A stretch of DNA of 16,589 nt. Source: WLMZ01 sp039920665. Its GTDB lineage: Bacteria > Actinomycetota > Acidimicrobiia > Acidimicrobiales > Ilumatobacteraceae. The stretch covers positions 1 through 16,589 of the forward strand of contig JBDSDH010000031.1 of the NCBI GenBank assembly GCA_039920665.1, written 5' to 3'. The notes beneath the pieces were generated by a model, which saw only the letters and a program-made list of their open reading frames with translations, had not been told where the DNA came from and did no database searches. Positions 1 through 6,701 of the stretch are shown here, piece by piece (the first letter of the stretch is position 1; each line of letters begins with the position of its first letter). Position numbers and translations under genes: made by a program.

Positions 1-690
1 AGCTTCGCCGTACGGCTCACCGTTCCGTCGAAGGCCAACGGTGAGCCACCCCGCTTGCGCGGCCGCATCGAGCTCGGCCGGGACATCGGACAGGAACAAC
101 AGTTCCGAGACCGTGCACGACCAGCGACCCGTGAGTTCGTCGGCGATCCGGTCGTATGCGATCGGCTCGCGCTTGGGCCCCGCATTGACGGTGTCGAAAT
201 AAGCCTCGAACAAGGGCGACAGGTCTCCGTGGTTGCTGTGCCGGAACCATGGTCGCTGACTGGCGACGGAGCCGGACGAGAACACGGCGAGGTGGATCTC
301 GTTCTCGACCCAACCCTGCAACGCAGGTGGGACGTCGTCGAAAACGTGTGACGTGAGCTGCCCGTCCTCGAACCCGGCCGCCCAGATCTGGCCCTGCACG
401 GTCTTGAGTGGTGTGGCCTTGATGTCACCGTCCATCCATGCCTCCAACGCCGACGCAACGTCATCCAACGTCGCACCGGCAACAAGTCCGGCGTCGCGCC
501 GGGTCGCCTCGATCGCGGCAGCGATTTCGGGATCATCGGCATGGGCGTGCAGCCATGAAGCGAGGCGGGGCCGGGCGTATCCGTACAGCCCGACGTGGAC
601 CGCCGAGGTTGCGCTGGTGGTTCCCTCGATGTCGACCACCACACCGCGAATCCCGTCGATCGTCGCCGTCGCGGCGTGTTCAGACTGCAC
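1..690 (-). CDS. mtnC: Enolase-phosphatase E1 (methionine salvage), 3' end cut by window
   Basis: HAD-superfamily phosphatase that turns 2,3-diketo-5-methylthiopentyl-1-phosphate into the acireductone 1,2-dihydroxy-3-keto-5-methylthiopentene in the cytosolic methionine salvage pathway. The frame shows 230 residues. Seen motifs: the first HAD motif as VVVDIEGTTSATSAVH (D20 and E22, the family's Mg-binding D-x-E variant), FSSGSVASQ at about 137-145 (motif II), GPKRE with K173 (motif III) and LFLSDVPAELDAA at about 198-210 (motif IV). These are the signature of MtnC rather than of general HAD phosphatases. The family is about 225-245 residues long, so the protein is nearly complete at the left edge. 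The start is GTG at 690: an in-frame TAG at 700-702 leaves no earlier choice. That same TAGATT reads as a -10 box 6 nt upstream, implying a leaderless transcript. Any partner genes would lie beyond the left edge. Confidence 0.93.
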   Translation of the reverse strand, partial: MQSEHAATATIDGIRGVVVDIEGTTSATSAVHVGLYGYARPRLASWLHAHADDPEIAAAIEATRRDAGLVAGATLDDVASALEAWMDGDIKATPLKTVQGQIWAAGFEDGQLTSHVFDDVPPALQGWVENEIHLAVFSSGSVASQRPWFRHSNHGDLSPLFEAYFDTVNAGPKREPIAYDRIADELTGRWSCTVSELLFLSDVPAELDAAAQAGWLTVGLRRNGEPYGEA

Positions 691-696
691 GTCTCG

Positions 697-702
697 AATC
701 TA
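697..702 (-). promoter_or_regulatory. Putative -10 box (TAGATT) of a leaderless mtnC transcript
   Basis: On the minus strand TAGATT is followed by 6 nt and the GTG start of mtnC. The first T of the box also begins the in-frame stop that fixes the start. I see no convincing -35 hexamer 16-18 bp upstream and no Shine-Dalgarno sequence, which fits leaderless initiation. Confidence 0.5.
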
Positions 703-749
703 CCCGGGGTACTTCGAGAACGACCTGAGGCGATCGTCGGCGATCTGCT

Positions 750-1433
750 CTACGAGCGGTGCGGTTCGGCTGATCGCCAGGCGTGGCGCGGCTCGCGGGC
801 GAGTCCGACGTGACCGTAGTACTTGATCGGGCCACCGCGGTCGGCGTACTCGTCGTACAGCGCCGCGAGCCGAGTTGCAAAGTCGGTCGCGTCCTGCTCG
901 GTGAGGTTGATCCGGAACCAGCTGTCGGTGACTGGGAGTTTGGCGTCGAGCTGGTCCCCCGATGTTTCGACAGCGACACCGCCCTCGGCCGGCGCCGAGA
1001 AACGAAGGCCGAAATCGCCCATCTTCTCGAGCTGTTCGTCGACACCGTCGAGCAGCTTGTTCATCACCGCGAACCGGCCTCCATCGAGCAGCGCAACCCG
1101 ACCTTCGAAGGGCAGCAGCCGAAACGGGACCAGAAAATGACGAGCCGCTCCTCGATAGCGAGGCATCGCCCGACCAGCTCGCTGCTCGTCCCCCCGATGA
1201 ATGATCAGTCCGGCACGGACGAAGCGAGGTATCCAGTAGGCGACCGTCGACGGCTGCTTGCCCATCACGTCGGCAGCACTCGTGAGGGTGTGTTCAGCTC
1301 GCAGGAACGGCATCAGGAAGGTGAGCGCCTTGCGATTCGACAACAGAGCAATCGCTTGCGGGTCGGTGATCTTGAGTTCCTCCGGCCATTCATCGGACAC
1401 GATGTGCTCCTTGTTCGAAAGATCATCTTCCAT
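750..1433 (-). CDS. Winged-helix (ArsR/HTH_20-like) transcriptional regulator
   Basis: Probable DNA-binding regulator of 227 residues. Residues about 22-80 (ITDPQAIALLSNRKALTFLMPFL, then ...TLTSAADVMGKQPSTVAYWIPRFVRAGLI) read as an ArsR/HTH_20-like winged helix: a 'drop in dosage' helix, a turn, and a recognition helix around PSTVAYWIPRFV. The remaining 140 residues are not recognised and could bind a ligand or mediate dimerisation. I chose the ATG at 1433 because a good Shine-Dalgarno GGAGGT lies 9 nt upstream and because the longer open frame would run antisense through the MFS gene. It is divergent from the MFS exporter with a 29-bp gap, so it is a natural candidate to control that exporter and itself. 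It lies 59 bp upstream of mtnC on the same strand, but mtnC has its own -10-like box. The effector is unknown. Confidence 0.82.
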   Translation of the reverse strand: MEDDLSNKEHIVSDEWPEELKITDPQAIALLSNRKALTFLMPFLRAEHTLTSAADVMGKQPSTVAYWIPRFVRAGLIIHRGDEQRAGRAMPRYRGAARHFLVPFRLLPFEGRVALLDGGRFAVMNKLLDGVDEQLEKMGDFGLRFSAPAEGGVAVETSGDQLDAKLPVTDSWFRINLTEQDATDFATRLAALYDEYADRGGPIKYYGHVGLAREPRHAWRSAEPHRS

Positions 1434-1440
1434 TCGAATG
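1431..1440. promoter_or_regulatory. Palindrome over the regulator's start codon, candidate operator
   Basis: CATTCGAATG is a perfect 10-bp inverted repeat whose left end is the start codon of the minus-strand regulator. A second TTCGAA core lies at 1414-1419, 19 bp away. The gap to the divergent MFS start is only 29 bp, so a protein bound here could affect both genes. A 10-bp palindrome can arise by chance in this base composition, so the operator role is an inference. Confidence 0.35.
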
Positions 1441-1462
1441 TGACCTCCATGACGATAGCCGC

Positions 1463-2755
1463 ATGATCCTCCGTCTGTATCGCAACTTCCGTCTGCTCTG
1501 GCTCGGCCAGGTCGTCTCCGTCGTCGGCGACGGAATGCAGCGCATCGCCCTGCTCTGGTGGGCCAAGAACACTGGTGGCAACGGACTGCTGTCCGCGGTC
1601 GCTGCCTGCTCGATGATCCCGATGATCGTCTGCTCGCCGCTCGGCGGGTGGGCGGCCGATCGTTTCGACCGCCGCCGACTGCTGGCCGGCGCGGACCTGG
1701 CCCGGATGGCCACCACGGCCACACTCGCCGTGCTGTTGCTGTCGGACCACGCCCCGACCGCGGTGGTCCTACTGCTCGTCGCGATCACGGCGACCGGTGC
1801 GGCGGTGTTCGACCCGACCTACGCAGCCACCGTGCCGACGCTGATTCCGGAAGTTGATCGGCCGGCGGCGAACGGGCTCGGCATGGCCAACACAGCGGTC
1901 GGAGGACTGGTCGGACCCCTGATCGGCGGCGGCTTGATCGCACTCTTCAGCGTCGGCAGCGTGATGGTGGTCAACTCGATCACGTTCGCCTGGTCGGCGA
2001 TCTGGATCCTGATGGCCAGGTTGCCGAAACCTGCCGGTGCCCGCACCGCCGACGAGACCAGTGACATCGACGCCGATGTCGGTGTCGGTGTCGGCGTCAA
2101 TGCGGCAGCCGCTACCGGGCCACTCCGGTTCCTCGCAGCGAACCTCACCATCCGTCGCCTGATCGGTATCGCATCCGTGCTCAACCTGGTGGTTGCGCCG
2201 GTGCCGCTGTTGATCGTGTCGCTCGCCGTCGATCACTTCGCCCTCGGTGCGTCCGCCTACACCGTGCTCGCAGTGATGCTCTCGGCGGGCATGTTGATCG
2301 GCTCCTTGCTCGCCGGCCGACTCTCCCGGTGGCCAATGGTGGTCTCGCTCAGCGCCGTCGGCGTGTGCTTCGCCGCCGTCGGCGTGCTACCGCTCCTCGG
2401 TGTCGCCATTGCCTTGGTCGTGTGTGGTGTCGCGATTTCGGCCGCCAACACCAAGCTCGTCACCACGTTTCAGAACGAGGTTCCAGCGAACGTGCAAGGT
2501 CGAGCATTCGGGATCATGGGATCGCTGTCCGAAGGTCTCCGTCCGCTGGGCCTGCTGCTCGCCGCTCCGCTGTTGTCGGGTATCGGCGTGCAAGGCTCAC
2601 TCGTCATCGTCGGCGCCGCGGTTGTCCTGACGGCGTTCACGTGGGCTCGCCCGATGCGGCGCTGCGGGATACGTCGCCCCGCCGAATTCTCGGCTGACCG
2701 CTCGGCAGGGTTGTCGACCTCGGTTGCCCGACCAGCGATGCAACGCCTGGTCTGA
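1463..2755 (+). CDS. MFS transporter (multidrug/siderophore-exporter-like)
   Basis: Inner-membrane major facilitator of 430 residues, probably a proton-driven drug or metabolite exporter of the MFS_3 type. It opens with the family's typical NFRLLWLGQVVSVVGDGM start, and shows motif A between helices 2 and 3 (GGWAADRFDRRRLL, about 61-74). Hydrophobic blocks fit 12 membrane spans: six before and six after a hydrophilic central loop at about 187-225. The loop carries a run of alternating Val-Gly coded by a hexanucleotide repeat (see the repeat at 2075-2098). The last 35 residues are polar and Arg-rich, presumably cytosolic. It starts at ATG 1463, 29 bp from the divergent regulator, with no clear Shine-Dalgarno sequence. 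The substrate cannot be told from sequence. The regulator next door suggests inducible expression. Confidence 0.88.
   Translation: MILRLYRNFRLLWLGQVVSVVGDGMQRIALLWWAKNTGGNGLLSAVAACSMIPMIVCSPLGGWAADRFDRRRLLAGADLARMATTATLAVLLLSDHAPTAVVLLLVAITATGAAVFDPTYAATVPTLIPEVDRPAANGLGMANTAVGGLVGPLIGGGLIALFSVGSVMVVNSITFAWSAIWILMARLPKPAGARTADETSDIDADVGVGVGVNAAAATGPLRFLAANLTIRRLIGIASVLNLVVAPVPLLIVSLAVDHFALGASAYTVLAVMLSAGMLIGSLLAGRLSRWPMVVSLSAVGVCFAAVGVLPLLGVAIALVVCGVAISAANTKLVTTFQNEVPANVQGRAFGIMGSLSEGLRPLGLLLAAPLLSGIGVQGSLVIVGAAVVLTAFTWARPMRRCGIRRPAEFSADRSAGLSTSVARPAMQRLV
2075..2098 (+). repeat. Hexanucleotide tandem repeat inside the MFS gene
   Basis: Four 6-bp units read GATGTC, GGTGTC, GGTGTC, GGCGTC and encode Asp-Val-Gly-Val-Gly-Val-Gly-Val in the central cytosolic loop. 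The repeat stays in frame if units are gained or lost, so it can vary loop length without breaking the gene. Confidence 0.7.
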
Positions 2756-2875
2756 GCCGGACGCACCGGTCGCCGGGCATGGCGAACTGTCGACAGTCGC
2801 TCACTGCCGTCATGGGCGTGACGAACTGCCGGTGGCCGGTCAACAGCCCCTCGCGATCTGAGCAACACTGGGGCC
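2756..2875. other. Non-coding gap with small inverted and direct repeats
   Basis: This stretch follows the MFS stop. It holds a perfect 12-bp palindrome ACTGTCGACAGT at 2786-2797. It also has two loosely similar segments around 2775-2798 and 2808-2832, both with CATGG followed by CGAACTG. No T-run follows any hairpin, so a classical intrinsic terminator is not evident. Together with the small open frame at 2876-3031, the whole gap to the next gene (2756-3127) contains no recognised gene. Confidence 0.4.
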
Positions 2876-3031
2876 ATGGACAACGAACCGGCTGACGAGA
2901 TCGAAGGCATCACAGTCGGCGACGACGAGCTCGCCGAACGTCGGGCCCGCATCCGCGCCCGGCTCGATGGACACCCGGTTGCATCCGGCGCTCCCCCGCC
3001 CGCGCCACCGCGGCTCGAACTCCTCCGCTGA
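2876..3031 (+). CDS. Possible small hypothetical protein (51 aa)
   Basis: ATG-to-TGA frame of 51 codons encoding a charged peptide beginning MDNEPADEIEGITVGDDELAERRARIRARLDG in outline: an acidic N-terminus, an Arg-rich helix-like middle (about 20-32) and a Pro/Ala-rich end. No family is recognised. In its favour are a start in an otherwise empty gap, an amphipathic acidic/basic arrangement, and an AACACT hexamer 6 nt before the ATG that could be a weak -10 box for a leaderless message. Against it are its short length and lack of a recognisable homologue. Confidence 0.4.
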   Translation: MDNEPADEIEGITVGDDELAERRARIRARLDGHPVASGAPPPAPPRLELLR

Positions 3032-3127
3032 CATCTTCGGATTGACGGCCCTCGCCGTGACACGTCGGCGAGCCATGTGTGACACTGCAAGGCGGTGCCG
3101 ACGTCGGCTCGACTGGGGGTTGTTGCG

Positions 3128-4852
3128 ATGACATTCGACTTGGTGATTCGGTCTGGCACGGTGATCGACGGAACGGGGGCACCGGAGCGCACGGCCGACG
3201 TCGCTCTCCGCGATGGCATCGTCGTCGCGGTCGGCGACGTCAGCGGCCGAGGCACCCGAGAGATCGACGCAGACGGTGCGTTGGTTGCGCCGGGTTTCGT
3301 CGATGTCCACACCCACTACGACGGTCAGGCGACATGGGACAACCGGCTCCAGCCGTCGTCGGACCACGGCGTCACCACGGTCGTGGCCGGGAACTGCGGC
3401 GTCGGTTTCGCTCCCGTCAGGCCGGCTGACCGACAGCTGTTGGTCGAGCTGATGGAGGGTGTCGAAGACCTGCCTGGAACGGTGTTGCACGAGGGCCTGC
3501 CGTGGAACTGGGAGTCGATCGCCGACTATCTCGATGCGCTCGACGCTCGCCACTACGACATCGATCTCGCGACCCAGGTCTGCCACGCCCCGGTGCGGGT
3601 GTACGTGATGGGCCAACGCGGCGCGGACAGAGAGCAGGCCACACCCGACGAGATCGAGCAGATGGGTCGAATCGCGGCAGCCGGCATCCGGGCCGGCGCC
3701 CTCGGCTTCACCACGTCTCGCACGTTGAACCACAAGACCAGCCGCGGCGAACCCACACCGACGCTCACTGCATCACGTGACGAATTGGTCGGCATCGCGC
3801 GAGCGATCGGCGAAACCGGCCAAGGCGTCCTGCAGGTGGTGTCCGACTTCACCGACCGCGATCTCGAGGACGAGACGCTGTTGGAGATGATGCGCGCATC
3901 GGGTCGTCCGTTGTCGATCTCGCTGCTCCAAGCCGCGCCCGGCCCGGGCTACCGCAACAAACTCGAACTGCTCGACCGCGCCAATGCCGAGGGGCTGTCG
4001 ATGCGCGGTCAGGTCGCTGCTCGCGCCGTCGGAGCGCTGCTCGGTCTGCAGGGAAGCCTCAATCCGTTGCGTGGTACTGCGACGTTCCAAGCGGTCGCCG
4101 ATCTCGCGCTGGCCGACCAGGCACGGATCCTCTCTCAGCCCGAGCACCGCGAACAACTCGTCACGGAGGTCAGCCAATCTCGGGCCGGCTGGTCGCTGGA
4201 TCGCATCTACGAACTCGGCGATCCGCCCGAGTACGAACCGCGCCCACACGACAGCCTTGCCGCTCGTGCCGAGCGGGCCGGCGTTCGGCCTCACGAACTG
4301 CTCGTCGACCTGTTGCTCAGCAACGGCGGCCGCACGCTGCTGTACCTCCCGGTGCTCAACTACTTCGATGGCAACCTCGACGCCGCAGCCGAGATGATGG
4401 CCCACCCCCACACCGTGCCCGGCCTCAGCGACGGCGGCGCTCACGTCGGCACGATCTGCGACGGAAGTTTCCCGACCTCGTTGCTCACCCACTGGGGTCG
4501 CGACCGGACCCGTGGTCCGCTCTTCGAACTGCCGTTCCTGATCCAACGCCAGTCACGGGCGACGGCCGAAGCGGTCGGTCTGCTCGATCGCGGTCTGCTC
4601 GTTCCCGGCTACAAGGCCGACGTCAACATCATCGACTTCGAGCACCTCCGACTCGGCCCGCCAAGGATCGTCCACGACCTGCCGGCCGGCGGCAAGCGTC
4701 TGGTGCAACAGGCATCCGGCTACCTCCACACGTTCGTGTCAGGTGTCGAGACCTACGCCAACGGTGTCCCCACCGGCGATCTGCCCGGCCGTCTCGTTCG
4801 TGGCCCACAACCAACACCTGCCCGTCACAACTCGAACGGTGGCCCGAGATGA
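3128..4852 (+). CDS. N-acyl-D-amino-acid deacylase-like amidohydrolase
   Basis: Metal-dependent amidohydrolase of 574 residues, of the family usually named D-aminoacylase, which hydrolyses N-acyl or related amide bonds in the cytosol. Seen features: the N-terminal beta-sandwich start FDLVIRSGTVIDGTGAPERTADVA, the metal motif DVHTHYDGQ (H61, H63), GNCGVGFAPV with C90 at the place of the D-aminoacylase metal-ligand cysteine, GLSDGGAHVG with D435 as the likely catalytic Asp, and the C-terminal GLLVPGYKADVNIIDF strand block. The classical family has two further metal-site histidines near the middle, yet here no His occurs between residues 202 and 340, so the metal site or substrate must differ. 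The ATG at 3128 is preferred over the in-frame GTG at 3095 because GGGGG sits 8 nt upstream and the protein then begins at the conserved strand. Its stop overlaps the next start (ATGA), so the two are translationally coupled. The exact substrate is unknown. Confidence 0.85.
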   Translation: MTFDLVIRSGTVIDGTGAPERTADVALRDGIVVAVGDVSGRGTREIDADGALVAPGFVDVHTHYDGQATWDNRLQPSSDHGVTTVVAGNCGVGFAPVRPADRQLLVELMEGVEDLPGTVLHEGLPWNWESIADYLDALDARHYDIDLATQVCHAPVRVYVMGQRGADREQATPDEIEQMGRIAAAGIRAGALGFTTSRTLNHKTSRGEPTPTLTASRDELVGIARAIGETGQGVLQVVSDFTDRDLEDETLLEMMRASGRPLSISLLQAAPGPGYRNKLELLDRANAEGLSMRGQVAARAVGALLGLQGSLNPLRGTATFQAVADLALADQARILSQPEHREQLVTEVSQSRAGWSLDRIYELGDPPEYEPRPHDSLAARAERAGVRPHELLVDLLLSNGGRTLLYLPVLNYFDGNLDAAAEMMAHPHTVPGLSDGGAHVGTICDGSFPTSLLTHWGRDRTRGPLFELPFLIQRQSRATAEAVGLLDRGLLVPGYKADVNIIDFEHLRLGPPRIVHDLPAGGKRLVQQASGYLHTFVSGVETYANGVPTGDLPGRLVRGPQPTPARHNSNGGPR

Positions 4853-5871
4853 CCGTCACGCCGCGCATCCTCGAACAGCAGTGCGAGTGGACCTCTGCCG
4901 ACGTCGCTGACGAGTCGACGTGGACCGAGTGCTTTGACGACGCCGAGCGAGCCGAACTCGATGCGTCGCTGCGCCATGCACTGGCGAAGTCGGACGACGT
5001 GCTCGAACTCGACAAGGGTGACTTCCCGTTGCCCAACCTCGCCGGCCGCCTGGCAACGATCGAGAACGAACTGATCAACGGACGAGGGTTCGTTCGATTG
5101 CGCGGCATCGATCGAGCGGCGTACAGCCAGGCCGAGATGGAGCTGCTCTACTGGGGCATCGGCACTCACCTCGGCCTGCCGTGGGCCCAGAACAAGTACG
5201 GCCACGTGCTCGGCGACGTCACCGATCATCACAAGGCGGTCGACGATCCAACATCTCGAGGCAACGAAATCGGTGGGCTCGCGCTGCCATTCCACTGTGA
5301 CGGCTCGGATCTCGTTGGCCTGATGTGTCTCGAGAACGGGCGCTCCGGCGGGCTCTCGGCGGTCGCCAACTCGGTCCGGATCCACAACCAGCTCGTCGCC
5401 GAAAGGCCCGACCTCGCTGCTGCGCTCTACGACGAACTGCCCAACGACTATCGCGGCGAACAGGGGCCCAACGGTCGCCCGTTCTACATGGTGCCGGTCT
5501 TCACGGAGTGGGACGACCGCTTGTTCGTGCGCTGTATCCCGCCGTACATCTTCGCCTCACAGCGCCACCCGGAATCACCGCGGCTGACCGATCTGCAGCG
5601 CGAAGCGCTTCGCAACGTCGTTGCGATGGCCGACGAGCCGGTCAATCACGTGCTGATGGAATTGTTTCCGGGCGACATGCAGTTCATCAACAACTACCAC
5701 GTCTTCCACGGACGCACCGCCTACGAGGACGACCGCAGCACCGGACATGTGCGCCACCTCAAGCGACTGTGGCTGGAGACGACCGTGCTCACCAGCCGCC
5801 CGCCACACTTCACCAATCACCGCAGCCACTGGAACGCCAACCGCTCCGCCAGCCGCCTGGCCGTCAATTGA
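4849..5871 (+). CDS. TauD/TfdA-type Fe(II)/2-oxoglutarate dioxygenase
   Basis: Non-haem iron oxygenase of 340 residues, expected to couple oxidative decarboxylation of 2-oxoglutarate to hydroxylation, or hydroxylation-driven cleavage, of a small molecule. The facial triad is visible: H149 and D151 in PFHCDGSD, and the distal His in NNYHVFHGRTAYED (H287 by comparison with the usual N-x-x-x-x-HGR-x-x-Y/F form). Arginines in VRHLKRLWL (R302 or R306) are placed to bind the 2-oxoglutarate carboxylate. Its length matches the family, somewhat longer at the N-terminus than TauD. The start overlaps the stop of the amidohydrolase (ATGA), so the pair is one operon and probably one pathway, for example hydroxylation of an amino-acid derivative that the deacylase releases or finishes. 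The substrate is not predictable. Convergent with the UPF0016 gene across 43 bp in which I see no clear terminator. Confidence 0.87.
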   Translation: MTVTPRILEQQCEWTSADVADESTWTECFDDAERAELDASLRHALAKSDDVLELDKGDFPLPNLAGRLATIENELINGRGFVRLRGIDRAAYSQAEMELLYWGIGTHLGLPWAQNKYGHVLGDVTDHHKAVDDPTSRGNEIGGLALPFHCDGSDLVGLMCLENGRSGGLSAVANSVRIHNQLVAERPDLAAALYDELPNDYRGEQGPNGRPFYMVPVFTEWDDRLFVRCIPPYIFASQRHPESPRLTDLQREALRNVVAMADEPVNHVLMELFPGDMQFINNYHVFHGRTAYEDDRSTGHVRHLKRLWLETTVLTSRPPHFTNHRSHWNANRSASRLAVN

Positions 5872-5914
5872 CTCAACCCGTGCGAACTCCGGTTTCAGCG
5901 ATGGTGACAGGTCG

Positions 5915-6508
5915 TCAGCTCAACAATTCGAACAACGTCCAACCTGCGAGCAGCGCGAAGACCGCTGCACCGATGTAGTTGACCTTGTAGATCGGGACCC
6001 GGGCGACCAACTGGCGACCGAACGTCGCCGCGATCCCGGCCACAGCGGCGAGTGCCAACCATGCACCGACGCCGGTCGCGATCGGGCTGTCGCTCTTGGC
6101 CGCGAGGCTTGCGGTCGCGAGCTGGGTCAGGTCACCCCATTCGGCGAGGACGATCAGACCGAAACTGCCGAAGATCGTCGCCTTGACCGTGGCTGATTGC
6201 ACGACCTCGGTCGACTCGACGTCCGCACTCCCAGCGCGAGCGGCCCGGAACAGCAGAATCGCGCCGACCAGGAACATCACCGCGACGACGGATTTGACGA
6301 TTGCGTCGGGCAGCAGGCTGATCGCGCTCCCGGCGGCCACTGCCACGATCACGTGCACCGTGAATGCGCCCACTGCGCCGAGCCACACCCACCCTGGCCG
6401 TCGATAGCGGGTGACGAGCACGATCGTCGCGATCATCGTCTTGTCGGGCAGCTCGGCCGGGAAGACGGTGGCAAACGCTTGGAACAGTTCCTTGGTCGAC
6501 ATGGGCAT
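5915..6508 (-). CDS. UPF0016/GDT1 (TMEM165) family cation exporter, probably Mn2+
   Basis: Inner-membrane protein of 197 residues in the GDT1/UPF0016 family, whose bacterial members (for example MneA of Vibrio cholerae) export manganese. Both halves carry the defining E-x-x-D-x-(T/S) signature: AELPDKT (E19, D22, T24) and AEWGDLT (E123, D126, T128), set in hydrophobic segments that fit six membrane spans in an inverted repeat. A polar loop at about 90-108 joins the halves. The start is ATG 6508, with a second ATG two codons on (6502) that is equally possible, since no strong Shine-Dalgarno sequence precedes either. The 5' leader contains a yybP-ykoY-type riboswitch, the RNA class that senses Mn2+ and commonly precedes this family. 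Together these strongly favour Mn2+-induced manganese efflux. Confidence 0.9.
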   Translation of the reverse strand: MPMSTKELFQAFATVFPAELPDKTMIATIVLVTRYRRPGWVWLGAVGAFTVHVIVAVAAGSAISLLPDAIVKSVVAVMFLVGAILLFRAARAGSADVESTEVVQSATVKATIFGSFGLIVLAEWGDLTQLATASLAAKSDSPIATGVGAWLALAAVAGIAATFGRQLVARVPIYKVNYIGAAVFALLAGWTLFELLS

Positions 6509-6536
6509 CTTTCAGATCTGGTGCCGACCGGAGAAC

Positions 6537-6667
6537 GCCTCCGACCGACACGACGTTGGTCGTGCGGTCGAAGGTCTCGCCCACCAGCAAGCTGGTCCGT
6601 CGACCGGGCTCCCATCGGAACCAGTGTGTCGATCGACGGCTTGTGGGCTACTCCCCCTCGAAGTAAC
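6537..6667 (-). ncRNA. yybP-ykoY manganese riboswitch in the leader of the UPF0016 exporter
   Basis: The minus-strand leader shows the hallmarks of the yybP-ykoY class. The near-invariant GGGGAGTAG lies at 6648-6656, and the 3' partner GCGAGACCTTCG lies at 6569-6580. Supporting helices can be drawn by eye: GCCCAC (6643-6648) with GTGGGC (6579-6584); CCGTCGA (6633-6639) with TCGACGG (6597-6603); a short hairpin with a CTTG loop at 6584-6595; P1 from TTCGAGG (6656-6662) with CCTTCGA; and a long 3' hairpin at 6542-6570 (CGACCG, CACGAC, loop CAAC, GTCGTG, CGGTCG). In this class Mn2+ binds where the two internal loops dock and switches expression on. The element ends about 30 nt before the exporter start, leaving room for control of translation or of termination. 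The class and gene pairing are established knowledge; this instance is read by eye. Confidence 0.85.
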
Positions 6668-6669
6668 CC

Positions 6670-6675
6670 ACCGTA
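6670..6675 (-). promoter_or_regulatory. Putative -10 box for the riboswitch-led transcript
   Basis: TACGGT on the minus strand is followed by 7 nt and then by TTCGAGG, the outer strand of the riboswitch P1 helix, so the transcript would begin almost exactly at the aptamer. No good -35 hexamer is visible. Confidence 0.4.
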
Positions 6676-6701
6676 GCTGATGAGTTCCCCGATTCGACCG
6701 G

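Noticed and set aside
2786..2797. Palindrome ACTGTCGACAGT as another copy of the MerR operator
   Set aside because: The half-sites are in the opposite order (ACTGTC then GACAGT) with no spacer, and no regulated promoter is apparent. It also has no T-run to act as a terminator.
3095..3127. Upstream GTG start for the amidohydrolase
   Set aside because: It would add 11 unconserved residues before the family's first beta strand, and the ATG at 3128 has a well-placed GGGGG ribosome-binding sequence.
2470..3733. Overlapping minus-strand open frames spanning the MFS end, the gap and the amidohydrolase start
   Set aside because: Their products are compositionally biased and cross two real plus-strand genes. 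Nothing conserved was recognised in them.
5872..5914. Bidirectional terminator between the dioxygenase and the UPF0016 gene
   Set aside because: The 43-bp convergent gap has no convincing GC-rich stem followed by a T-run, so no terminator is called, although one may function without this form.
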